A DNA stretch of 64,000 bases from Corbicula japonica. Lineage: Eukaryota; Mollusca; Bivalvia; Venerida; Cyrenidae. The notes under the pieces were generated by a model. The model was not told the DNA's origin. It saw only the letters and a program-made list of their open reading frames with translations, and did no database searches. Positions 21,097 through 32,860 of the stretch are shown here, one piece after another. The stretch is taken from assembly GCA_038501625.1 (NCBI GenBank), contig JAZAYU010000114.1, positions 992,001-1,056,000 on the forward strand. Reading direction: 5' to 3'. Both the position numbers and the translations under genes were made by a program. Numbering within the stretch: position 1 is the stretch's first letter; each line of letters starts with the position of its first letter.

Positions 21097-24000
21097 GTAA
21101 GATGTCTTCTGTTGATTTAACCCTTTCCTGTACAGATACACCTTTATTGCTAGGGCGAACAGTTTAGATCCAGATCAGCCGGCACATTCGTGCCGTCTGA
21201 TCAGGATCTAAACTGTTGGCTTTTTGATTCATTAGGTTATTTCTGACCAAAATGCGACCAGTGCAGATCCTGATCAAACGGCACGGATGTGCCGGCTGAT
21301 CTGGATCTACACTGGTCGCACATGCGTAAAAATGCGTATCTGTACAGGAAAGGGTTATCAGAGTAGTAGCCAGGAAAGGAAAAGATTTCTGGCTTTGTAA
21401 AGGAAATATTTAACCCTTTCCTCCATAGACACACCTTTATTGCGAGGGCAAACAGTTTAGATCCAGATCAGCTGGCACATCAATCCTGATCAGGATCTTA
21501 ACTGTTCGCTCATTGATTTGTTAAGTTATCTTTTACCAAAGTGCGACCAGTGCAGATCCTGATTAGACGGCACGGATGTGCTTGCTGATCTGGATCTACA
21601 CTGGTTGCATATGCGTAAAAAGGTGTATATATGGATAAAAGGGTTAAGTTATGGGGTTGTTTTCTTTTGAGAAAGCAATTAGTAACCCTGGGCTATACTT
21701 CAGTTTTCTTGCTGAACTCCACAAGTTTGTTTCTCAGGTCAGCTAGAAAAAGACTTTTGCAAATCTGAAGTTTATTGTAGAAATAACTAAGTTTGGTAGA
21801 TTTTGAAAATTTACAGCTGACCTTTACTGCATGGATATGCACAATTTTTCACAAGGGCACATCCAAGCCATCTGATCTGGATCTTAAGTCTTGGTAAGAA
21901 GTTACCTAATGAATCTAAAAGTGAACACTGTAGATACAGATCTGACAGCACAGACAGATGCGCTGATCTAGATCTACACAGTTCACCTAGAGGATAGCAG
22001 AATCCCATGGATAAATGGTTTAAGGGCTCACCACACTCCTCCCAAGCACGTTCATCGTTTACTGCGCACCTCTAGATAGCGCAGACAGACATGCTGATCT
22101 ACACAGTTCAGCTAGAGGATAGCAGTGTCCCATGGAGTAAAAGGTTGAATGTTATTTTCTCTGTTCAGCTTTGCAGAAGCACTTGATCTTTCATGACGCT
22201 GATGGCCCCAAGAACAGTACATCTGAGGAACCAAGCTCCAGCCAGACGCTGCCGCCACCACGACAACGAAGGAAGAGGGTGCTTCCACCTGAGGACTCAG
22301 CTGTCGGCCAGAAGTATCTCAATGCTAAAAAGGTAAACAACTGGAGTTATCAATCTGGTAATGTAATTATGTACTGTGATATGAAGCATGTCACTGGAAA
22401 ATATGTCTTTTGACAGTTGATGTCTTGTGGAAATACCGTCATAAAGTTGATTAACCGACTGGTTATTATGTATTAAAATTAACATAAGTAATGTGTAATA
22501 AAGTTGCCTATAAGTGAAGAGAAAAAAAATGATAAGGGTAAATTCATTCTAAATATGTAAAAAATAAAAGCAAAGGCCCTTTTTCTTTTGATTTACCGCA
22601 GATGTTTTGCATCAGTTTCATTTTCACGCTAGCAGACTGGAAAAGCAAACCCTTCCTATAAGAATATTATTTATCCTTTTAATATCTTATCAGAATCTTA
22701 TCAGAATAACACAAGTGCACAAATTGTTGTCCAATTGAAAATTTCATTTTATTACTGTTTAAAAATCTCCTTAGTGCAGAATTTTACGATAGAACAGTGT
22801 TATGTAGACTGGAGTTGTGGGTATTTTCAGGAACCCGGAGGAGCAGACAACACAAGCTCGCAGGGAATGTTTCACTGGAAGAAGAGATCTACAAACATCT
22901 ACTTGAACAAGTATATAGCTCAGACTTTTTACTTTAGGCTCTCCAGTAAAATATAGAATTTTCTGGGTAAAATAAAAGTAGTGTTCAACTGTTTTCAAAC
23001 AGTGGAATATTATTTTTATTTTAAGTGTTTTATCATGTTGGTACATGTACCCATACGCATGTAGTGTTGCGAATGTGAAAGTTTAAAAAACGGGTTTAAG
23101 TTTGGGTGTATGATGTCACAACGTAACGTTACAAACAAACATTTTTGGCGCCATTTCATGCAATTTTCTGTCAAAGTCCTGCACATTGTGCATTAAAAGC
23201 ATAAAATAAAAAGAAAATTGTGTTTTTTACCAGTAAAATATAGAAATATATTTCACTGGTGAACTCTGGAATTGTGAAAATACAAATTCCGTGGGCTCAC
23301 TCTGTAATATATATCTATATTACACTGGTAAAAACAAATATCTTCTATATTCTGTATCAATTTAACTCTTTTAAGTGTTATTTTAAGTGTGCTGTTCATG
23401 TAATGGACTCGTATATCTACCCTATTTAAGCCAGTTAGTTTATTGTTTATAAGGGTCTTAAACAGAAATTTACAAACTGAATAGCAGGTACTGGAGACTG
23501 TTTCAAGAATGTCAATATTAACTTAATGTGTTTTGTATAAATAAAACATGGGTGGAATTAGCAGCCTAAATGCATACAATGACTACAAAAATCCTCAAAT
23601 TCAATGAAATTTTCCAAAAAACTAATGCATTGTGTTTTTCATGAACATGATGATTAACCAACTGTATTGTTCCGTTTTAGGACACTGAAAAAGTACCAGA
23701 AACGGATTGATGGTTATGTTAGAAAGTCTTTGATGAACTACTTCCCAAAACTCAACCAGAACACGGAGTTGGGATGTGCTCACTGTGACCTTGCATTTAG
23801 CAACAATACCCTACTGAGCTGGCATACACTGTCACACAACGAAGCAGGCCAGCTGCGCGATGGCAACGCGAGATACAAGCTCGACTCCCAAGGCAACCAA
23901 ATTGATGAGATCATAGACCTCAACGTGTTAGATTGCCCTGCTTGCTCGCAGAAGTTCTACTATCGGAAAGATTTGATCGACCATGTTGCCAGTCATGGTG

Positions 24001-25625
24001 CGCCAAAGTCTTCAACATCAGTTTCCAGTGACTATCATTCTGATATCATGTTCCCTGGACCCAACCGTGCTCATAGATGCGGTGTCTGCTTTAAAACTTT
24101 CACAACTCTTGACCGTCTTGCAAAACATCACATGTGTCATGGCGATGACTCGGAGAAACCGTTCCAGTGTACGGTCTGCTTTAAACGGTTCATGAACAAC
24201 TCAGCATTATCGTGTCACATGAAGGTGCACAGTACAGCCAAGTACTATCAGTGTCCGATCTGTCATTTGGGCTTCGATCAAACATCGGCTATGCGGGAGC
24301 ATAGTTTACTACACGCCAACCCTAACGGAACCTTTAATTGTCCCCACTGTGAAAAGATCTTCTCAGAGTTTCTGGTACTGAAGAAACATGTCAGAGGTTT
24401 TCATACAAACCGAACATTTCCCTGCTCTGTATGTGAAAAGCAGTTTCCAAGAGCAGATAAACTCCGCCTACATATGTTGAGGCATTCAAACCTGCGCGAG
24501 TTTATGTGTGACACTTGTGGTCGACAGTTCAAGCGCAAGGATAAATTGAAAGAACACATAAAGAGGATGCATTCTGCGGCAAGGGAGGAGAGGGATCGGT
24601 TAAAGGCAATGCGGCCACGGGGTAACAGGTTTATCCCAAAGGTTTCCCCAACAGAATATCACAGGTTCATTTACAAGTGTCACTTGTGTCTACTTGGCTT
24701 CAAACGCAGAGGGATGCTGGTCAACCATATTGCGAAGAGACACCCAGACCTGAAGCCGGACTCTGTTCCCGAGCTGAACTTGCCGATATTGAAGACCCAG
24801 AGAGATTACTATTGCCAGTATTGTGACAAGGTTTATAAATCCAGTTCAAAGCGGAAAGCGCACATCCTTAAAAATCACCCTGGATCTGAGTTACCACAGA
24901 GTGCCCGTAAAAAATCAAACATTGATGATATACCTGGGATACCGAATCCTACATACTCTCAGACAGTGGGCAGCATCACAACCATGCCCCATCAATGCGA
25001 ACACTGTCATAAACAGTATGCCAGCAAAGCGAAGCTGCTTCAGCATCATCGCAAACATCATCCGGAGACTGCACCACAGGTCCAGGAACGAGTTAAACGG
25101 GAATTGATTCAGCAAATACAGGGCAGTGATGGCAACACCTATGTTGTAGAGAGTGTGAATGATCTACAGGACCCGTCAGCTGACCTGCTGACCCAGGCTA
25201 TGAGCGAGCTTACACAGTCGGTAGAGTTTAGGCAGATTTCAGGAGGACAGGGATCCGATTCAACCTTTCTTACAACACGACTTGGCCAGGTGGCTCCAAC
25301 CATGGTTCAGATTCAGACCTCCACTGGCTCGGGTACCCAGACAATTGAGTTAACACACTTAAGCCAAGCTCTGCAGCATTTTGCTCCACCTCAGGGCCAC
25401 CTGCCGATCCAGGTTCAAGTCACGGGCGGAGTTACAGGGCAGATACAGATTCCGATCAGCGCGGCCCAGGCAGTCACAGCTGGTACTACCCATATTGTGG
25501 TAGATGCGCTACCTACTACAGACACATCAACCAGCCCGACCCAAGTTGCATTCTCCCCAATAAGCATTGTGTCTGGTGCTTACATACCTAAAACATGGAC
25601 CAATTATAACTATAAACAATCATAA
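21031..25625 (+). CDS. C2H2 zinc-finger transcription factor, 3' portion (4 exons)
   Basis: Exons 21031-21096, 22169-22332, 22831-22910 and 23681-25625 join in consistent phase. Twelve C2H2 fingers: one split by the first intron (CYEC + HLIFH) and eleven in the last exon (residues about 30-470 of that exon), all C-x2-C-x12-H-x3/4-H. The C-terminal about 200 residues have no fingers and are rich in Gln, Thr, Ser and Val (TYVVESVNDLQD; THLSQALQHFAPP), like an activation domain. The stop is TAA at 25623-25625. The first visible exon starts mid-protein after an AG acceptor, so the N-terminus lies upstream. The finger arrangement and Gln/Thr tail recall PRDM10/PRDM15-type proteins, but no PR domain is visible and I do not assign a symbol. 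Likely a nuclear DNA-binding regulator. Confidence 0.85.
21117..21358. mobile_element. GATC-rich TTAA MITE, full copy (reference)
   Basis: About 240 bp. TTAA at the left end and TTAT at the right; terminal inverted repeats CCCTTTCC... / ...GGAAAGGG; two internal palindromic modules each made of AGATCCAGATCAGCCGGCAC and its near complement GTGCCGGCTGATCTGGATCT. TTAA targets and CCC termini are typical of piggyBac-derived MITEs (inference); no transposase of this group is in the window. It lies within the first visible intron of the zinc-finger gene. Confidence 0.75.
21410..21647. mobile_element. GATC-rich TTAA MITE, full copy
   Basis: TTAACCCTTTCC at the left and AAAAGGGTTAA at the right, about 50 bp after the previous copy in the same intron. 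Confidence 0.75.
21820..22150. repeat. diverged MITE fragments
   Basis: A degraded GATC-rich MITE (21820-22021), then a fragment resembling the terminus of the 9409 element (GGCTCACCACACTCCTCCC, 22024-22070), then another piece of the GATC-rich family ending in CATGGAGTAAAAGGTT. Confidence 0.6.
22169..22332 (+). CDS. zinc-finger gene exon b
   Basis: Acceptor CTGTTCAG, donor AAAAAG|GTAAAC. Completes the split finger (LQKHLIFH) and encodes a Pro/Arg-rich linker (TLPPPRQRRKRVLPP) that could be a nuclear localisation signal. Ends in phase 0. Confidence 0.78.
22333..22830 (+). other. intron, nothing else seen
   Basis: AT-rich, no repeat family recognised. Confidence 0.5.
22831..22910 (+). CDS. 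zinc-finger gene exon c
   Basis: Acceptor GTATTTTCAG, donor CAA|GTATAT. Its 80 nt fit the phases of exons b and d exactly. Residues EPGGADNTSSQGM have low complexity, and an alternative frame also looks protein-like, so this is the least certain exon. Confidence 0.55.
22911..23680 (+). other. intron, nothing else seen
   Basis: AT-rich; no repeats of the families above apart from weak TATATT words near 23310. Confidence 0.5.
23681..25625 (+). CDS. zinc-finger gene last exon
   Basis: Acceptor TCCGTTTTAG, first base completes a codon, open to TAA at 25623. Codes for eleven fingers and the Gln/Thr-rich tail. GC content and codon usage are visibly higher in GC than the flanks. Confidence 0.9.
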
Positions 25626-25758
25626 AGGAGCCTGTTCACATATCAGGTCGAAAATACTTAGTAATTTAAATATCAAAATTAATTACTTAAACTGTAGAAC
25701 TGTAAACAAAGTCAATGTGAAGTAATACTCTTACACATTCAATGTACAAGGGATATAT

Positions 25759-25996
25759 TTAACGTTTCCTCCATATACATTGTATATGCATTTTTACACA
25801 TGTGCGGCCAGTGTAGTTCCAGATCAGCCGGTACATGCTTTTTTAAGGATCTGCACTGGTTGCATTTTGGTCAGAAATAACCTAACAAATCAAAAAACAG
25901 TTTAGATTCTAATCAGATGGCATGGATGTGCCAGCTGATCTGGATCAAAACTGTTGGCCCACGCAATAAAGGTGTATCTATGGAGGAAAGGGTTAA
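25759..25996. mobile_element. GATC-rich TTAA MITE, full copy
   Basis: TTAA at both ends. Near the left end it reads CCATATACATTGTATATGC, where two other copies (27210, 40296) carry a nested element at the TA. Confidence 0.75.
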
Positions 25997-25999
25997 TGC

Positions 26000-26570
26000 C
26001 AAAGTTGTTAGAGCATAACTAACGCAAAACAATTCACACAACATGTCCTAGAATGTACAGACTAGTCCTCTTTGTCGGCAAAATGTGCTCCTGTTTGGTC
26101 ATTTATAGGTATTACTTTGTATTACAACCAGTCTCAACCACTGAACTGTGTATATGCAGCTTTAAACTTTTTAAGAACACTGTTGAGATATTGTTTCCAT
26201 TAGATCTAATTGATAAAATTAAATTATCATTTATTTGGGGCACACCATGAGAAAAGCTGTTATTGGTAATATTTTTAACATTTTAGTTGTTATTGCATTT
26301 AGAGAGAACTTAAAATTGTTATTTTCTCTTAACTAACTGGAGATTGTGTTACACATTTTGACAACTTGGTTTTATTTTTACCCCAAAATGCATAATAACC
26401 AATGTTGTCTGCTCAACTCTATGTCATTTTTAGAATTGACGCCAACTGTCCGATGGTACTTTTCTCCGTTACGCGCCCCATTTAATAATGCAAGTCAAGC
26501 TTTACATGTCGTTACACGTTGTTTTTATATCATTGCTTTTCAGTGTTCATCATTAGCCTTTGTCTCTATT
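26000..26570. other. no gene seen
   Basis: 3' flank of the zinc-finger gene. No clear polyadenylation signal was chosen among many AT-rich candidates. Confidence 0.4.
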
Positions 26571-26587
26571 CGATATGGCCGTTATCC

Positions 26588-26766
26588 CATGGGTTAACAG
26601 TGTAGATCCAGATCAGCCGGCAAATAATTGCCATCTGCTCAATTTCTACACTGTTGGCGGTAAGATTCATTATGTATTTTTTTTTAAAAGAAAGCATCCA
26701 TTGTAGATCTGGATCAGATGGCATGAATGTGCCATCTGATAAGGATCTACGCAGGATGCACAAGTT
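26588..26766. repeat. GATC-rich MITE, diverged copy
   Basis: GTGTAGATCCAGATCAGCCGG to AAGGATCTACGCAGG; termini lost. Confidence 0.6.
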
Positions 26767-27209
26767 ATAAAACTATGTATACACTCACTATCAACAGAAA
26801 GTTACCACTATTCAAGTAGATTTTACATTGATGAAATGTAAACTATTTGGAAATGCAAAATAGCTCTGGTACATTTTTGAAATTTTGGGTAACCTGCTAT
26901 CTTATCAGGCTTTTTCTGTTGCCATAATTTGACAGTTAAATATTTGATTGAAACAATAAATTCCACTTGACAAAATTCTTTACAACAATTGGGAAAATAC
27001 ATGTTATTAAAGGCTGTCTTTAAAAATTTAATTTACTAAGAACTTGAAAGTTTCCAATGATTTTGTTTAGCAATCAACTAATCAAAATTTGAAAGTCTTT
27101 TAGCAGATGACAGATGGGAAATTTGCAGAAATCTAGAAATAGACATTCAGTATGGCAAGAACAGATGTGTGTTCCTAATCTTGATCAAAGTTTATTTTTC
27201 AAAATCCGT

Positions 27210-27613
27210 CTAAACCCTTCTCTCCATATACAGTGAAACCTGTCCACAAAGACCAGCCAGGGGACAGCCCAAAAGTGGTCTTTTAAAGGCAGGTGGTATT
27301 TGTTCACAGGCAAACATGTTCTTTGAATCAGTCAATGGGGCAAATAATGTGTGGTCTTTGTGCACAGGTGGTCTTTGTTTACAGGTGGTCTTTAGCACAG
27401 GTTTGACTGTATATGCATTTTTACACGTGCGACCAGTGTAGATCCAGGTCAGCCATCTGATCAGGATCTGCACTGGTCGCATTTTGGTCAGAAATAACCA
27501 AACAAATCAAAAAGTGAACAGTTTAGATCCTGATCAGGTGGCACGGCACGGCTGATCTGGATCTACACTGTTGGCCCACACAATAAAGGTGTATCTATGG
27601 AGGAAAGGGTTAA
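27210..27613. mobile_element. GATC-rich TTAA MITE interrupted by a nested element
   Basis: Host arms 27210-27230 and 27410-27613, ending in GGAGGAAAGGGTTAA. The nested element occupies 27231-27409. Confidence 0.75.
27231..27409. mobile_element. 179-bp TA-target MITE, nested
   Basis: Terminal inverted repeats CAGTGAAACCTGT / ACAGGTTTGACTG, TA on each side. Inside are repeated GTGGTCTTT words. A fragment of the same terminus (GGCAGGTTCAACTGTA) lies near 60222. Confidence 0.75.
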
Positions 27614-28049
27614 GTAAATCGTTGAATTCATATGAAGCCCTTCCTATTTGATCAATCAGTTACTACGTAGCTACTTTCTATTGTTGGGGAGTATATATGG
27701 AGTAAAGGGTTATAAAATTGAATATTAGTTTGGTACTACCGCTGTATTTCTTTGTTTCTTGTGATATTCAGTACATGTATTTTACACTTTTACTACTATC
27801 GCTTTAAAAAAAACAACCCATATATTTTGGAGGCTTATCATGTTAAAACTTAATATAATACTTGTGCGATTTCTTCAAGCCGTTAGCCATTTTGTGCAAT
27901 GCTTATATGTTACTGTTACCGTCTATAGAAATAAATACTTCAGTAGATAAAGTTTATTTCTTGCTGCTAGTTTATCCTTGGTCTAGTATCAAAACCTTGA
28001 ATTGTAAAATACAAGGTTTTGAATCACCAGAATACAATATATAGCAAAT

Positions 28050-28450
28050 AAGTATAATTATGACCCCAATTGGGAGTCATATAGAGTTGCACTTGTCCGT
28101 ACATCTGAACGTCCGTGCCTCAAATCTTGTGGCATCAACTCCTCATAAACTATCAGGCAGATATCTTTCAAACTTGCAAAGATGACCAAGCAGGATGTGT
28201 AGATTATTATAAAGAAGATTTTTTCCTGCAACCATTTATACCAGAGTTATGGCCCTTTGATAATTTCAGTAATGAAATCTTGTGGCATCAACTCATCATT
28301 AACTATCAGGCGAATTTCATTCAAACTTGCACAGATGATCAAACAGGATGTTTACATGATTGAAAAGAAAAGATTTTTTTTCAGCAACAAGATTTACCAG
28401 AGTTATGGTCCTTTGTTACAACTGCTGTTGTAGCTGTGGGGGCATTAGTG
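28050..28450. repeat. dispersed repeat, two tandem modules
   Basis: Family of 19755-20030. The module beginning CTTGTGGCATCAACTC is present twice (28128 and 28279), each followed by CAGAGTTATGG-type sequence, ending near GGGGGCATTAGTGTCC. Confidence 0.65.
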
Positions 28451-28631
28451 TCCAAGGACACATTCTAGTTTACTGCATATGTATACTATGCATAGTTTTT
28501 AAAAAATGTCTGTTTATGACAGATACAAGAGACCGTCGAAGACAGGTGATGCTACCGAATGGGTACTTTGTCAAAAACGCTGTTATTTGTATAACTAGTG
28601 TGGTGAATTTTTAAAACAGTCAGAGCTTTCC

Positions 28632-28732
28632 CCAGGCAATTATGGCATACCGGCACTGGGATGCCTTAATTTCTTAACTAACTTTTGCGGGACGCTTATA
28701 ATCTGCCGGTATGCCATAAATCCTGGCCGAGA
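28632..28732. mobile_element. foldback repeat
   Basis: Arms CCAGG..TTATGGCATACCGGCA and TGCCGGTATGCCATAAATCC are inverted complements about 55 bp apart. Confidence 0.6.
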
Positions 28733-28734
28733 TG

Positions 28735-29560
28735 CTTGAAAATTCAATAAACAAGGTCGATAAACATGTCAAATTACGAAACTTTCTCGGACCAAACTTT
28801 CTCGCCAGTTTCAAACTTTCTCTGATATTGTTAAGCATCTACTGTACAAGATCACACCTTACAATATTTAATGAGCGAGTCGAATAGTTGGATGAGTGTC
28901 TGTTGAATACAGAGAAGATGGTGGTAAATCAACCAATTAAGAACAGATTATCTCGGCAGTTATGATGGCCTAAATGAGATTAAAATCGTTATATTGTTCT
29001 TTGATGACCTGCTAACTGTGAAGAGTTGTGAGCATGTAAGCGGTAAATGATAATCTTGTCACTTTTATTAACAGGTGATTACAGAAGGTTTATTATAACA
29101 AATAATAACCAAAAATGAAGAGGATTTTAAAGTAATTTAATGCTATAAAAGTACTTACTGTACATCTTTAAATGCTTTCCATATCAATAAATGGCCATTC
29201 TATTGAACATGTTGACTTTTCAACATATATTAAATTGTGGCATAATCATAATGACAAGAACAGGTCTGCAATCAAGGGCTGTGTATCTAGTGTGAGATAT
29301 GTTGCAACAAGAGACAATTGTGGCATGTTTTTTTAGACTGATGTACATAAAAAATGAAGCAACAACTGTTTTGTAATAAGTACAATACAATAGCAAGTGT
29401 GTGGTAGTTCTGTGAAAAATGTACTTTGTCATATTTCAATAAAACTTAGAAAACTATGTTGCTTTGTGCAAAATATATATTAATATATTTGTAAGATGCA
29501 CCCATCAACCATGTGAAAATATTTTGCATGAATTAGCACGTCACGCGTAGAATGCCAGGA
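28735..29560. other. no gene seen
   Basis: AT-rich intergenic sequence; no repeat unit recognised. Confidence 0.4.
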
Positions 29561-29569
29561 TGCCTTATA

Positions 29570-30905
29570 ATTTTTCTGGGGAAGGCCATGACAGTGTAGT
29601 GATATAAAATCAGACAATTTTAAAATCCAACTATAAATAACAAAGTTATGGACCGGACATGATTTTGCTGCAAGGTCATGCTATGACCTTGACCTTCAAG
29701 GAAGAAATGTTATGTGACATGTCGCCTTGAAATGGTGAAATAATTTATAAATCCAACTATAAATATCATGTTATAGACAGGACACGATTTAGCTGTAAGG
29801 TCATGCTACCTTCAAGGTAGCAACCCAAATGTTGCACGATACATGTCATCCCATTATGGTGATCATTTCTGTGAAATAATTTTAAAATCCGACTTAAATA
29901 AAAAATAAAAAAGTTGTGGGCCTGACATGACTTTGCTGCAAGGTCATGTGACATTGACCTTCAAGGTAGCGACCCAAATGTTGCACGCAACAAGTCGTCT
30001 CATTATGTTGATCATTTCTGTGAAATAATTTGAAAATCCTACTTCAAATAAAGAAGTTATAGGCCGGACACGACTTTGCTGCAAGGTCATGCTGTGACCT
30101 TGACCTTCAAGGTAGAGAACCAAATGTTGTATGCAACACATCGTCTCATTATGGTGATCATTTCTGTGAAATCATTTTATAACCTGACTACAAATAAAAA
30201 AGTAATGGGCCAGACACAATTTTGCTGCAAGGTCATGCTGTGACCTTGACCTTCAAGGTAGCGACCCAAATGTTGCACGCGACAAGTCGTCTCATTATGA
30301 TGATCATTTCTGTGAAATAATTTGAAAATCCTACTTCAAATAAAGAAGTTATGGGCCGGACACAACTTTGCTGCAAGGTCATGCTGTGACCTTGACCTTC
30401 AAGGTAGGGACCCAAACGTTGCACACAACACGTCTCATTATGGTGATCATTTCTGTGAAATAATTTTAAAATCCAACTTCAAATAAAAAACTAATGGGCC
30501 AGACACGATTTTGCTGCAAGGTCATGCTGTGACCTTGACCTTCAAGGTAGCAACCCAAATGTTGCACACGACACGTCGTCTCATTATGGTGATCATTTGT
30601 GTGAAATAATTTTAAAATCCAACTTCAAATAAAAGTTATGGGCCTGACACGATTTTGCTGCAAGGTCATTCTGTGACCTTGACCTTCAAGGTAGAGAACC
30701 AAATGTTGCACAGGACACGTTGTCCCATTATGGTGATCATTTCTGTCAAATGTTGCATGGGACACATCGTCCCATTATGGTTATCATTTCTGTGAAATAA
30801 TTTTAAAATGTGACTTTAAATAACAAAGTTATGGACTGGACACGAATGCTGGTCGTTAGGACGGACAACCCGGCAACTATGCTCCCCCAAATTTCTTCGG
30901 GGAGC
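29570..30905. mobile_element. tandem-array element, about 147-bp units with TGACCTTGACC
   Basis: About eight units, each with AAGGTCATGCTGTGACCTTGACC-like core, then CCAAATGTTGCAC and GTGATCATTTCTGTGAAAT. The array ends with GGACGGACAAC and a terminal hairpin CTCCCCCAAATTTCTTCGGGGAG followed by CATAAAA. Probably a non-autonomous Helitron-like element (inference from the terminal hairpin and tandem core). The left edge is uncertain. Confidence 0.65.
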
Positions 30906-31117
30906 ATAAAAACACAGACAATTCCTACATGACCCTTCTACTTGGCAACTGGGGATCAAACAAACTGCAACAGGCAGACAAAGTCTGATGGTATTTCATG
31001 ATTGAAAACAAACAATATCCATATCATTGTTTGAAACATTTATTGTGAATTCACATGTTGGCACCAGTTAACAAGCACTACTGTAGACATCCAAGCCCAA
31101 CCACAGACAATCTTAAA

Positions 31118-31334
31118 ACTTTCCTCCATAAATATGCATTTTTAAGCATCTGCAACCAGTGAAGATCCAGATAAGCCAGCACATCCGTGCCTTCTGATTA
31201 GCACTGGTCGCATTTTGGCCAGAAATAATCTAAGGAATCATAAAGCGAACAGTGCAGATCCTGATCTGACGGCTGATCTGGATATACACTGTTCGTCCAC
31301 ACAATAAAGGTGTATCTATGAAGAAAAGGGTTCA
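31118..31334. mobile_element. GATC-rich TTAA MITE
   Basis: CTTTCCTCCATAAATATGC at the left, GAAAAGGGTTCAA at the right; the right TTAA is mutated. Confidence 0.65.
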
Positions 31335-31785
31335 ACCTCTAACGTATTATTTTTTCTATTCCAAACTGACTATTATAATAATATGTCCACAAAAAATTAA
31401 AAACTTGTCATCGTTAATCCAACAAATGGTTTCGTTGTACACCCTGATATTAGATATTAGAAAAAACTTTTCAGGCAAGATATGACAGGCCTTGAAATGA
31501 CTGTGGCAAAGCATGAATGTCTGACTTGAATTTACCAGTTAACACAGTACAATAAATATTTTTGGTAAATACTGCAAGCCCCTTTATATCCCTTGTTAGG
31601 ACCCCAACTTGGAATTTACAATAACATCAGATCACTAGATATGTAGCCCGATACTAGTCCAACAATGCAGACGTCATGTTTGCATCGACAAAATATCAAT
31701 AACTTACATATTTGCTTTAATTTTTCTAAATGGTGCCAGAAGAGTCACTGTGCTTTTTCAAACTGAATTAACTGGGCACATACTG
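31335..31785. other. no gene seen
   Basis: AT-rich spacer. Confidence 0.4.
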
Positions 31786-31789
31786 GGCT

Positions 31790-32030
31790 TTAACCCTTTC
31801 CTTGATAGATACACCTTTATTGCGTGGGCAAACAGTTTAGATCCAGATCAGCTGGCACATGTGCCGTCTGATCAGGATCTAAACAGTTTGCTTTTTTGAT
31901 TCATTAGGTTATTTCTGACCAAAATGCGACCTGTGCAGATCCTGATCAGATGGCACAGATGTGCCGGCTGATCTGGATCTACACTTGTGGCACATGCATA
32001 AAAATGCGAATATATGTAGGAAAGGGTTCA
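31790..32030. mobile_element. GATC-rich TTAA MITE, full copy
   Basis: TTAACCCTTTCC left, GGAAAGGGTTCAA right. Very close to the reference copy at 21117. Confidence 0.75.
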
Positions 32031-32072
32031 ACCTTGGAAGACAGTATGCAGTATGTAAAAAAACTGCGATCC

Positions 32073-32340
32073 ATGACAGGACCACAAGATATCATCTTTA
32101 TATCGATATTGCTAAGTAACAAGCCATGACAAGACAACAAGATATCATCTTTATATCGATGTTGCTAAGTAACAAGCCATGACAGGACCACAAGATATCA
32201 TCTTTATATCGATGTTGCCAAGTAACAAGCCATGACAGGACCACAAGATATCATCTTTATATCGATGTTGCCAAGTAACAAGCCATGACAGGACCACAAG
32301 ATATCATCTTTATATCGATGTTGCTAAGTAACAAGCCATG
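32073..32340. repeat. 53-bp tandem repeat, 5 copies
   Basis: Unit from CCATGACAGGACCAC through GATATCATC and TATCGATGTTGC to AAGTAACAAG. Period 53, with only a few substitutions between copies. No spacers, so not CRISPR-like. Confidence 0.9.
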
Positions 32341-32344
32341 ATGT

Positions 32345-32860
32345 ATGGGTGTAGTGTGATAATTGTCAATATGGTACTGGAAGGTAGAAAAAGAGCATAT
32401 ATAACTGATTTTGCTAGTTGAATTTTTATTGTATAAACATGTATTCATTTAAGGACTGTAAAATCACCAACCAACCCTCATAATATACTTGTCACTTATA
32501 CTTAGAACAGGTTGGCCTGTAAAATGCTGTGAAAATTTGGCAGGTAACAAATGTGAGCAATTTTATACATGTTAATACACGTATTAGCTAATAATCTCTG
32601 ATAAAAATACGCTCACAAATGAGTGACAAATTGCAAAATATATAATTTCAATGTCCTTTTTTGGAATTAAAACAAAAATCTGAATGATTTTATATGTCTG
32701 GAATATAATTATACGTACACAGTACGTGATTAAATGAACATGAATTTATAATCAGCAAGCACCTGCTACACCAAAATGACCTGATTGTGCGTCAATCAGT
32801 TACTCAAATGACCAATAAAACTGGTTTAAATGTCCATCAAAATAAATGCATGTGGTGATA
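32345..32860. other. no gene seen
   Basis: AT-rich spacer. Confidence 0.4.

Noticed and set aside
22831..22910. Alternative frame of zinc-finger exon c (RRSRQHKLAGNVSLEEEIYK)
   Set aside because: More protein-like by eye, but it cannot be joined in phase to the flanking exons with the visible splice sites.
21031..25625. Assigning a PRDM10 symbol
   Set aside because: Finger number and Gln/Thr tail fit, but no PR domain is visible and no search could be run.
32073..32340. Regular repeats resembling a CRISPR array
   Set aside because: Units are directly adjacent without unique spacers, in a eukaryotic context.
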